Shown: positions 8,991 through 17,730 of the stretch, piece after piece | How the letters are laid out: every line of letters begins with the position of its first letter | How positions within the stretch are numbered: the first letter of the stretch is position 1 | Source: Mesostigma viride | Lineage: Eukaryota; Streptophyta; Mesostigmatophyceae; Mesostigmatales; Mesostigmataceae | Assembly (NCBI GenBank): GCA_009746045.1 | Contig: RPFO01000080.1 | Span: 299,366 to 363,365 of the forward strand | Reading direction: 5' to 3' | Length of the DNA stretch: 64,000 nt | Program-made: the position numbers and the translations under genes | The notes under the pieces: model-generated | What the model was told of the DNA's origin: nothing | What the model saw: only the letters and a program-made list of their open reading frames with translations | Databases searched by the model: none

Positions 8991-11256
8991 AATATATGTT
9001 AAAAATATAATTACTTACAGCAGAGTGAAATCACTCAAACCAAAGCAAACGCCCAGCTATAAACCTATATACAGAGCCATGTCAAAGCTCTATGCTACGA
9101 TAAGACCATGCAATGGAAACTCCTAACGGGAAGAACCTAATAGCCCTGCATGCTGCACCGCAAAATCAGCCCGCGTACGGCGGAGCATGATGTCAGCCAT
9201 GGCCCGAGTCAGCGCCACCGACGAGCGCTGACGCCAATATGACGTCCAGGTCTGCGCCGACCATGGGGCCCGCTGGCCCTCCAGGTCCAGCCGGTCCTCC
9301 CGGAGCCGGCAACACTCCTTGAAGAAGGCGGAGGTCAGGGGCCCCATGGCCCCAAACTCCTCCAGGACAAAGGGCACCACACGATGGTGCCCGACGTCGC
9401 CGTAGGCCAGGAGGCTGCTTGGCCCGCTCCGCCCGGTCCGCCGTGTAACCTGCCGTGAGGGAGGCCCCAGCCACGTGGCTAAGAGCCAAGGGCCGCGCCA
9501 CCGAAAGGTCAATAAGCAGATGCCGGCCACCCCCCTCAAAGTCCAGCACCACGATGTCAGGCCGGTGGTTGGGGGACTTGAAGGCAGCGCCATCCGCATC
9601 CTCGGACCGGATGTTCGCGTGGGGGAAAACCGACCGAACCATGGCGAGCACCACCGTCAGGAGGACAGTGTGCAAATACAAACACCAATTCTGATTCTGT
9701 TGGCCCCCCATGCAGGCAAGGTAGTGAGTCCCCGTGGGATCCAGCGGCTGCCCACAGCTACCACAAGGCCGCCCGGCCGGAACAAGAGGCTGCGGGGCAA
9801 ATAGCTGGTGCCGGAGCGCCACTGCCGAGTAGTGGCTGGGAGCTAAGGCGAATGGGGGGGCCATGGGAAGAGCACGAAGGTACGCCGAGCCCACACTCCG
9901 CAAGGAAAGCGAGAACAGCCACGCACCGCGTCCCTGGGCGTTGAGGTCCGCGAAAAGAACCATCCAATCAGCCGTGTGCAGAATACCCGCGTAGGTTTTC
10001 TGGTGTTTATCGATGACGCGAGCAGGGAATGCGGCGGGAGATTGAACGGAGGCGACCGAGGGAGTGCCGCGAGGGAGGTGGCGCTGTACCTCCTGAGCGG
10101 CACGGACGGGAGAACAGGCCTGCTGGATCTCATGGCATAGGCCTCCTCAGTGGATGGCGGTGACGAAGGGCAAAGGGCTGCTGGGGTCCAGGAGGTCAGG
10201 CGCTGCCGTTGCCAAAAGGGGCATGAGCCGGCAGCTTTCCGCCCACGAATGAGCGACGGAGCCCAAAAATGCTGCTGGGGCCAGCCGGGCGGCACGAGTC
10301 AGACCACAGCCACCCATCCGTGCAGGCAGCTAGGAGGCAATGCGAATAGCATGTGGCGGGAGGTCGGGGCCCGGGACCAGCTGCGCCAAGGCCGACTGGA
10401 TGCGTTCGTCGTGGCCCTCGGCGGCCAGCCGGACCTGAGCTGGAAGAGCGCCCCGGAGCCAGTGAACGACGCGAGGGTGAGCGCAAAACCACAGAAGCAG
10501 ACCCAAGGTTGGTCTGCGAATCATGAAGGCGCGCAATCAAGGGCAGTACCTCAGTGCGTGCCTCGAGGGCGGCCCGCAGAGCATCGATGACAAACTCGGG
10601 GTCGCCAACCGGAACGCCGAGGACATCCAACCCATGGAGGCGCTCGTCCCGGCCCAAGAGCTGGGGCGGAAAGCCGGAGCAATCACCTTGGGGCGAGTAC
10701 ACCGCGCACTTGGCCAGGGTCAACTGGAGGTTGATGTCGGCCACCACGGTCTGCAGTGCCAGCAGAGCCGCGGTGGTGTCCGGCACAGGGCCCAGGAGGT
10801 AGATATCATCCAAGTAGGCCTGGATAGCGACCGCCGGGTGGGCAGCATGGACCGCTTGGAGGCAACCCTGGAGGGGGGCGGCAAAGTACATGGGGTCCCA
10901 GGGGGTCCCCTTGCTGGGTGCCCGACCGCGACAGCAGGCCGCCGCGAGTGCCGTCCTCCATGATGTGAACCAGTTGGCCGGGCTGGCCGTAGCACACGGC
11001 TGTCCAAGCGTACAAGTCCTCGAAGGACTCCATGACTGCCGCAAACATGCTGGCGCGGGACAGACTGTTGAACGCGTTGTGGCAGTCGACCTTGACGACA
11101 GCGTGGGTGGGGTGGGCCTCGAGGTAGGCCGGGCCTGCACCGAATGGATGAGGATATCCGCCCCGCCTGGAGTCGTCACCCCTGGCACTGGGCAGCGGGG
11201 CCACCACCGAGGTCTCACCCGCTGCGAGGGGCTGGCAGAAAAAGGCACGGAGCTAT
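8991..11256 (-). mobile_element. LINE-A copy 2, 5'-truncated
   Basis: A minus-strand copy with its 3' UTR and TA-rich tail at 8991-9120 and its 5' edge at about 11256, just before the RT core. It abuts the (TTGAA)n-like tail of an ORF1-only element. Motifs across several frames are VKVDCHNAFNSLSR (RT motif A), GTQQGDPLGP (motif B), YLDDIYLLG (motif C), CGSCGQPLDPTGTHYLAC (CCHC) and RPDIVVLDF...LLIDLSVARP (endonuclease). It shares two small disruptive insertions with copy 4 (40353-42150). Confidence 0.8.
9123..11256 (-). pseudogene. LINE-A RT plus restriction-like endonuclease, frameshifted
   Basis: The protein is a reverse transcriptase followed by a C-x2-C-x8-H-x3-C finger and R-P-D-x15-D, the signature of the restriction-like endonuclease (REL) of R2/NeSL/Dualen-type LINEs, which cuts the target DNA. 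RT motifs A, B and C lie between about 11120 and 10790; the finger is near 9760 and the RPD motif near 9560. Frameshifts separate the blocks. Whether an N-terminal apurinic endonuclease also existed, as in Dualen/RandI, cannot be told because every copy here is 5'-truncated. Confidence 0.75.
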
Positions 11257-13211
11257 TGAATTGAATTGAATTGAATTGTAACATAACTCCGTTGGGAGTA
11301 TAATAATGTAGCACATAGCCCAGAGAAGGGGCATATGGCCTATCATACATTCTAAGCTACTTCCTGCAAGGGTGGGAATGTAAACAACACTTGCTCTAGG
11401 TGCACTAGGGCACCTGCACCCTCATGATCTTCACACTATGCCCAGCTAAGGGGGGAGTATGTCATGTGGGGGAAGATCATCATGGCTATACAAGAGCTAG
11501 GGCATGGCTTCTCGACAGAGAGCATCTCTCTGCACTGCGTAGCATGGCTAAATTCTTAATGCAACATCCATGGGGGTCCCGTTATAGGCAGGGCTTGGCT
11601 AAATTCTGTAGACAACATCCATGGGGGCCATTATGGGCGCACATGCGCGTGGGCCACATGCTAGGCTAAGCCTGACTAATCTACACTACTGGTATGAATT
11701 CCCTAGTCTGGGGTGGCAGGAGGGGGCTGCCAGGGCTTGTGGTCAACGTGGATGACCGCCCCCCTCCAGTATACCGGCTTCCCCCCTGCGCTGTGCCGGA
11801 GCTGAAGGTAGGTCGGCCATAGCTCGCGTCGCCGCTGTTGCTGGGCCAGGGTCAAGTCGTCGTCCAGCGTGAAGCGAGTCCTCGAGAGCTTCTTGCGGCA
11901 TTTAAGGAACGACAGCTTGTCCGCCATGTACTTAAAGGTGAGGAGCACGGGTGCCGGGCCAGCCTTCCCCCGCGCGCGGGGGAGGCGGACAGCCGACATG
12001 TCCAGCTCACCAGTGAGTAGCATGGGGGCAAGAATGTCGCGCTTAAATGCCTCAAGAAGGCTCGTGGAGGTCTCACCTGCCGGCTGGTCGAAGTGCTTGA
12101 TGATGACATTGTGGCTGCGCCGGGCGATGTCGGTTTCCTCGCGAAGGTCGAGGGCTTGTTGCTTGAGTTGTGCCGAGATGGTGGAGGTGGTGGAGGTGGT
12201 GTGCTGCTTAAGCAAGTCCGCCCAGGTGGAGGGAGCATCGCCGGCCGGGCCAGCAGACGCCGGCTGGGCGGCGATGTCCTTCACCGCCTGGGCGGTGAGG
12301 CCGGCGGTGTCATGCAAGCTCTCAAGGGCGTTGGCGGTGGCTTGAAGGCGTTGGTCGAGGTCGAGGAGCTGGGCTTTGATGTCGGCAGTGGAGGCGGAAA
12401 TGGCAGTGGAGGTGGAGGCGGCAGCGGCGGAAATGTGAGGAAGTTCAGCAGCCAGCGTGCCACCCATTGCTGCGACGTCAGCAGCAAGGGGGGTCACGTG
12501 CTGCTGAAAGGCTTCCGTGAGGATGGAACGGAGGGTGGAGGCGGAGATGGATGGAGCCCAGATCTCGTCGTCAGAGCGCTGGAGAAGGGAGTTGAGGATG
12601 GTGTGCTGGAGCTGGGGGCGGGGGCAGCCAAGCAGGGCACCGTGGGTTTGCCAGCGGCTGCCGTTGTTGCCGATGAGGCGACCTTGGTCGTAGAGATGGA
12701 GGCACAGGTCGTAAAGCGAGGCGTAGTCCCCGTAGAAGATGCAGTCCATAGCATCGTAAGGAGACACGTTGTTCCAGTCGTGATCATCGACCTTGAAAGG
12801 GTGGGGCCGAAAGCGCGGTTCCGAGGGGCGGGACCATCCTGTTTTGTCGGCGGGGCGGGTGCGTTTCGGGTCAGGCGATGCCGATGGCGAGGCATTAAGC
12901 CCGGGAGGTTGCTGGGTGACCACCAGTGCACGACTAGTGTCATCGCTGCCTGCCGGACCTGATGGCGAAGCTGCAGCCGCAGCTGCCGCATTTTCATGGG
13001 CGAGCGCATCCGCCAAACTGCGTTGCGTCAAAGGACGTTTGCTCGTCATATATTGCGTTTTAGATTCGGAAAATTATATCAGCATGTGCGTCTTAGAAAG
13101 ACGAAGCGATAGTGATATTCACAGCTGAATTTGGGGCTCAAACGTGAAAGTTATGAGCTCCGCCGTCAGCCATGGCTACCTCGTGGCTCATGGAGCGCTC
13201 AGGGATATATA
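11257..13211 (-). mobile_element. ORF1-only element no. 2, full-length with 12-bp TSD
   Basis: The target duplication gcacggagctat lies at 11245-11256 and 13212-13223. The tail at the low-coordinate end is (TTGAA)n-like instead of (TTAA)n. It is followed by the hairpin ACTCC-CAAC-GGAGT (in minus orientation), about 400 bp of 3' UTR, an intact ORF1 and a 5' UTR shared with element no. 4. No RT or endonuclease is present. It landed exactly where the 5' edge of LINE-A copy 2 meets the 3' UTR of element no. 3. Confidence 0.85.
11703..13049 (-). CDS. Intact L1-ORF1-like protein (448 aa)
   Basis: A retroelement RNA-binding/chaperone protein. The start ATG at 13049 (MTSKRPLTQRSLADAL) aligns with MANKRASTQRSLAAAL of element no. 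4. Regions: Ala/Ser/Pro-rich N-terminus; Tyr/Asp-rich 'YGDYASLYDLCLHLYD'; a long helical Ala/Thr/Ser region (about residues 170-290) likely to be coiled coil; an RRM-like core starting 'SHNVIIKHFDQPAGE' with 'AVRLPRARGKAGPAPVLLTF'; then 'LDDDLTLAQQQRRRELWPTY' and a C-terminal domain ending near 'YWRGAVIHVDHKPW'. The order matches L1 ORF1p. No frameshift or premature stop. Identification is by layout and motifs; no partner ORF2 lies nearby. Confidence 0.8.
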   Translation of the reverse strand: MTSKRPLTQRSLADALAHENAAAAAAASPSGPAGSDDTSRALVVTQQPPGLNASPSASPDPKRTRPADKTGWSRPSEPRFRPHPFKVDDHDWNNVSPYDAMDCIFYGDYASLYDLCLHLYDQGRLIGNNGSRWQTHGALLGCPRPQLQHTILNSLLQRSDDEIWAPSISASTLRSILTEAFQQHVTPLAADVAAMGGTLAAELPHISAAAASTSTAISASTADIKAQLLDLDQRLQATANALESLHDTAGLTAQAVKDIAAQPASAGPAGDAPSTWADLLKQHTTSTTSTISAQLKQQALDLREETDIARRSHNVIIKHFDQPAGETSTSLLEAFKRDILAPMLLTGELDMSAVRLPRARGKAGPAPVLLTFKYMADKLSFLKCRKKLSRTRFTLDDDLTLAQQQRRRELWPTYLQLRHSAGGKPVYWRGAVIHVDHKPWQPPPATPD

Positions 13212-13223
13212 GCACGGAGCTAT

Positions 13224-14580
13224 GGCTAGGCTATAGCTGACCAGTGCATGGCATCTAGCTCAGCAGAGAGTAACTCTCAGCCGCATGGGCAAAGCATGAC
13301 TCAAAAAATCGCTACAGCTATTGCAAGTACAGGTGTAGGCCCATCACGTAGGTGCATACATGGCCACGTCACTAAGCTTTTCTAGTCTACACTACTGCTA
13401 TATAATCCCCTAGGCTGGGGTGGCTGGGGTGGCTGGGGCGGCAGGGGTCGCCTGCCAGGGCTTGTGGGCGACGTAGATGTCCGCCCCCCTCCAGTATACC
13501 GGCTTCTCAGTGCCCTGCCGTCTGTCAGAGCTGGAGGTAGGTCGGCCATAGCTCCTGGCGTCGCCGTTGTTGCTGCGTCAATGCCAACTCGTCGTCCAGC
13601 GTGTATGAGGTCCCCCCAAGCCGCTTGCGACGCTTGAGGAACTCCATCTTATCCGCCATGGTGTCAAAGGTACGTGAGGAGCGACAGGGAGGGGCCAGCC
13701 TTACGCCGCGAGCGGGGAAGGCGGGTCACCCCCCGCGGCTTGCCCTTACCAGTAAGAGCCATGGGGACAAGGATTTTGTTCTCAAACGCCGTGGCAAGGG
13801 TCTCGGAGGTCTCGTCCTGCAGCTGGTCGAAGTGCTTGACTATGACGTTAAAGCTGCGCTTGTCGAGCTCGGCCTCCTCGCGGAGGTCGAGCGTCTGCTG
13901 CTTGAGCTGGGCGGCGATGGCGGTCAGGTGGTGGTGGTGGTTTGGTTCATCAGCATGGCTGCCCAGGTCTGGGTGGGAGGTGCATTGCCGGCAGGGCCAG
14001 CAGGGGCTGGCCGGGCGGCGATGTCCTTCACCGCATGGGCAGTGATGTCTTCGGTGTTTTGCAGGCATTCGATGGCGATGGCATTTTCCTGGAGGCGCTT
14101 GTCGATGGCGAGGAGCTGGGAAGTGAGGGCGTCGGTGGTGGTGGCGGTGGAGGCGAGGAGCTTGGAGGTGGCGGTGGTGGTGGAGGAGAGGAGGGGAAGC
14201 TCGGTAGCCAGCGTGCCGCCCATGGCCGCCACATCTGCGGCGAGGGGTGTCACGTGCTGCTCGAAGGCCTCCTTGAGGATGGAGCGGATTTCGAAGGTGG
14301 AAGAGGAAGTGGGGGCCCAGATCTCGGCGGCAGAGCGCCCGAGGAGGGAGCAGAGGGCGATGAGCTGAAGGCGGGGGCGAGGGAGGCTGCCCAGATCCGG
14401 CATGTAAGCACCGACCACGCGGCCAGGCGGAATGAGGCGACCGAGGACGAAAAGGTGCTGGCACAGGGCAAGAAGCGAGGTGTGCGACCCATAGAACAGG
14501 GCGTGCATGAAGTGGCGGCTGGGATCGGCTTCACAGAGTGTCCACCATGCATGTGGCGGAGGTGACGTCAAAGTCGACTT
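13224..14580 (-). mobile_element. ORF1-only element no. 3, decayed
   Basis: 3' UTR at about 13224-13440, then an ORF1 split over two frames (13440-14571), with element no. 2 inserted at its 3' side. No tail is left at the low-coordinate end because the boundary is interrupted. The 5' side ends near 14580, where an opposite-strand fragment begins. Confidence 0.7.
13440..14571 (-). pseudogene. L1-ORF1-like gene, frameshifted
   Basis: The N-terminal and helical half reads in one frame (13924-14571; 'ALFYGSHTSLLALCQHLF', 'GRSAAEIWAP'). The RRM-like half reads in another (13664 upward; 'RSFNVIVKHFDQLQDE', 'GVTRLPRSRRKAG'), and the last part ('TQQQRRQELWPTYLQL') in yet another. It has the same family layout as 11703-13049 but is inactive. 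Confidence 0.75.
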
Positions 14581-14599
14581 CCTTCCACCCCATGCCAGG

Positions 14600-14806
14600 C
14601 CTTATGAGCTCTGATACATCATGGTGGTGCAGGTGCACTTTGTGCACCCAGAGGCTTGTGTAGTCTACACCCTACCCAAGTGCAGGAAGTAGCCTAGAAT
14701 GTATTACAAGCCATATGCCCCTTCTCAGGGATATGTGCTACATATACTCCCAACGGAGTTATGTTCTTCATTAATCACTTAACTAATTAATTAATTAATT
14801 AAGGGG
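14600..14806 (+). mobile_element. ORF1-only element 3'-end fragment with (TTAA)n tail
   Basis: A plus-strand fragment of 3' UTR: 'catatgccccttctc', hairpin TATGT-GCT-ACATA, hairpin ACTCC-CAAC-GGAGT, then a TTAA-type tail ending about 14802. The ORF is absent, as in a strongly 5'-truncated insertion. Confidence 0.75.
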
Positions 14807-14824
14807 TTGAACAGGAGGAAAAAA

Positions 14825-15471
14825 TGGCTTCGACTTGGGACTTAGTTTTTTTGCAAAACTTAGCCCTGACCGGGAGAAGACAAGTCTGCGGCCTGCGGGG
14901 GCTGAGATTAAATAAGAGGTACCTTGAAATTAAATAAGAGGCGTGCCTCTATGAATATATAGTTTTGGAGGCGAGTTTCTGTTGGCGTTAAGTCGTAGTA
15001 TTGTACGATTGATAGATTGGTAGTGCATTGGTGGTACTGCACGACGGTATTGGACGGAGTTCCCGGAATCCCGGATCCCGAGTACACGATGCGGCACGAA
15101 AATGGCTCGCAGAAAAGCTAGGAACCTAGGCGACTATTTGGCGCCGCGTCGGTCGTGACGTTGTTTACTCCGTTGGATCTGCATCTACGGCGTTCGTGGG
15201 TTGTTTCGAAACCCGGTCGATGAGATTTGACGGAGAAGTCGGGTATATAACTGACCCTTTTTCGACAATTACGTGAAAATGTAAACGGCTTGACATGTTG
15301 TCGACTTGTCGTCCAATACTACAAGTTAACGCCAATCGAAACTCGCGTCCAAAAATATATCTTGATAGAGGCATGTCTCTTATTTAATTTCAAGGTACCT
15401 CTTAATTAATCTCGGGCCCCGCCTCGGGCTATAAGTTTGCAAAAAAAAAGTCTGAAAGTCCGAGCAAAGGT
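14825..15471. mobile_element. Fold-back element with long imperfect TIRs
   Basis: 647 bp flanked by a perfect 16-bp direct repeat (gaacaggaggaaaaaa at 14809-14824 and 15472-15487). The ends are inverted copies. The inner arms, about 14907-14985 and 15335-15410, match over about 75 bp (aagaggtaccttgaaattaa at the core). The outer arms share 'tttttgcaaaactta.gccc'. No transposase frame. A relative with similar ends lies at about 21040-21706. The superfamily is uncertain; a 16-bp duplication is unusual for common cut-and-paste elements. Confidence 0.65.
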
Positions 15472-15487
15472 GAACAGGAGGAAAAAA

Positions 15488-16590
15488 GCTTGAGTTGTCT
15501 CACTTACTATCTATGCAAGTACTTGCTCACTTGTTGATTGTTCTCAAACAGGCAATCAGCCTAACCCCACAAACGAAATGGGCTTTCAAGTGATCTTGAA
15601 CATTTTCTGGTCAGACATGACATTTTTAGTTGTCTCACTTAAGACAAGTGACAGAAGAGTTTTGTTGGGCAAATGCCATCGCGGCAGTCAAAATTGGAGC
15701 ACATGCGGGCTTATGTGCGCAAACCTCTTCAGAATCACTCGAACAAAAAAAATTGATGCTTCCGCGTGGCCACATCATCCAGCCATTCATCCGCTCATCA
15801 GGCACATAACCTCCCTGGGGTTTCGTAGTCAAGTGGATGGGTAAATCACGGGGTGCAAACTGTCAGGTCATACAGCTGCGCCCTGAACCATCCCCTTACA
15901 CCCCTTGCGTGGGCTCGCGTCCACCGACTTGCCGCGTTTCACGTCCACCAGGCCAATGTCGACCCCGTGCTCTCCCTTCCGCTTCTCTCTCGACCCTGCA
16001 GGAAACGAGAGGAAACGAAGCAGGTCGACAATAAAGAAGCCGTAGGTGGTGCGGACAGGCGAGCACTGTGGTCACTAAAAGCAGGACTATTACCTGACCA
16101 CGTGTGACCAACGTTTGTCAACATGGTCAGGAAAAACATCCCACCCAGCCCAACCGTAAAGGAAGCAGAGCGCGGGCGCCTACAGGTCTGTCAGCATAAT
16201 CTCCCGCCCCCCCAAACCTTTTGTTTTCAAGGCACATGCATGCATGTCTGTGGGTTCGCAGGCGTGGGTCAGGGCTATTTTGCTGGGTGGGTGGGCCAAG
16301 TTGAGTTTGCGGGGGAGGGGGGATACGTAACCAAGAAGGCACATGTTTGCCAAACAAGCTAGCAATGTTCACCACACAATCTCAATACGAGTTCACCATC
16401 CATTTATAAGCCTGTACCACCACTCATTGCAACTTGTACACATTACTAGAGGAGAGGGCTGCCAACGTTTCACGAGGGAGACTCCCGATGGGACCCCCAG
16501 GGACTTGGGAGGGGGTTTGGCACTACCATCCTGCAATCACGGTAGGAGCATTTGATAATACTATTTAGGGAACCAAATGTCACTGTATAG
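15488..16590. other. Intergenic stretch, nothing assigned
   Basis: Only short frames in all six readings, with no recognisable motif or convincing splice structure. It may include the 3' region of the Ariadne gene, whose reiterated exon ends start near 16600. Confidence 0.4.
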
Positions 16591-16599
16591 GCTGCTCAC

Positions 16600-16745
16600 C
16601 ATCCGGGGTGCAGCTTGTGAATTAAGTGATGATAGTGATATAAATTATGACAATGCAGAACAAATCACATAATAAACTCACCATCCGAGGCGCAGCGCAC
16701 GGTCTCGTCGCCAGGCGCTACTTCCCACCCATCACTGAAACACAT
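16600..16745 (-). repeat. Reiterated Ariadne exon-6 ends
   Basis: Two copies (about 16605-16640 and 16680-16745) resemble the last 60 bp of exon 6 plus its donor (17731-17790). Minus-strand readings 'SDGWEVAPGDETVRCASDG' and '..CTPDG' parallel '[19 protein letters not shown]', each followed by GTGAG. Unit phases (in 2, out 1) do not chain, so splicing them in tandem would break the frame. They could be alternative last exons or simple duplications. Confidence 0.55.
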
Positions 16746-16999
16746 AATAATAATCCTAGATAACAAACCGAGCTTCTCAACGGTCACCGCAAATAATTCC
16801 GCCGGAAAATTCGCCATTTGACCCTACTAATTTCTCGGAGTCGGGATATGCAAAATGTATAAAAAAGGAATCGATGCTCAGGAATGGGAACGGCAGTGGG
16901 GCTGTGGATGACGGAGGCGTCGAAATCGGGAAGAAAAAAACGACGGAGGGGGACAGACGGTGAAGACAAGCTGACGGACGATCGAGGAAATACACTGAA

Positions 17000-17260
17000 C
17001 GCCGATTCTTGATGGGATTGGTTGACGGAATTAGTTCATTTAGTTGACGGGATCCAACTTCAGCGGGGCCTATTTGACGGGAGAACTTGACGGGGTTTTA
17101 CCTGACATGTATCATCATGAGGATCGTGGGCAGAGATTTACTGAATTCCGCCGCTGGACGGGACTGACGGGGTTGACGGGATTAATTGACGACTGCTGGA
17201 CGGGATACTGTTGACGGGATAAACTTGACTGGATTCTACTTGACGGGATCCGCATGGGGG
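17000..17260. repeat. Dispersed TTGACGGG motifs
   Basis: About ten irregularly spaced copies of ttgacggg(a/g) in 260 bp, most reading tgacgggat. The spacing is not constant, so it is not a simple minisatellite. Confidence 0.5.
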
Positions 17261-17552
17261 GACGGGAAAGGTTGTAGAGGGCGGAAATGCGACCGGCGAC
17301 GTTGAGGTTGAGTTGAGTTGAGTTTATTCCCACCCCGGTTGTCCAATAGGGTTATTAAGAGTGGATCCAAAGACCGGCGACGCGGGAATGCGACCTCTTG
17401 ATGGTGGAACTTGGAAGTCATTAGTCATCTATGGCAGATCAACGGGTGGGAAGAGCCTAGGCCAGTAGGGGTCGAATTTAGATAGGACGTCTCACGTCTT
17501 GCGAAAAAGCGACTTTTCTATTAGGGGCGGAGCCCTACGGGATAGACTTGTA

Positions 17553-17720
<168 letters not shown>

Positions 17721-17730
17721 GTAAGCTCAC

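Noticed and set aside
12093-12962. 289-aa plus-strand frame rich in Gly
   Set aside because: Antisense shadow of the intact ORF1 on the minus strand; GC-rich third positions keep the opposite frame open.
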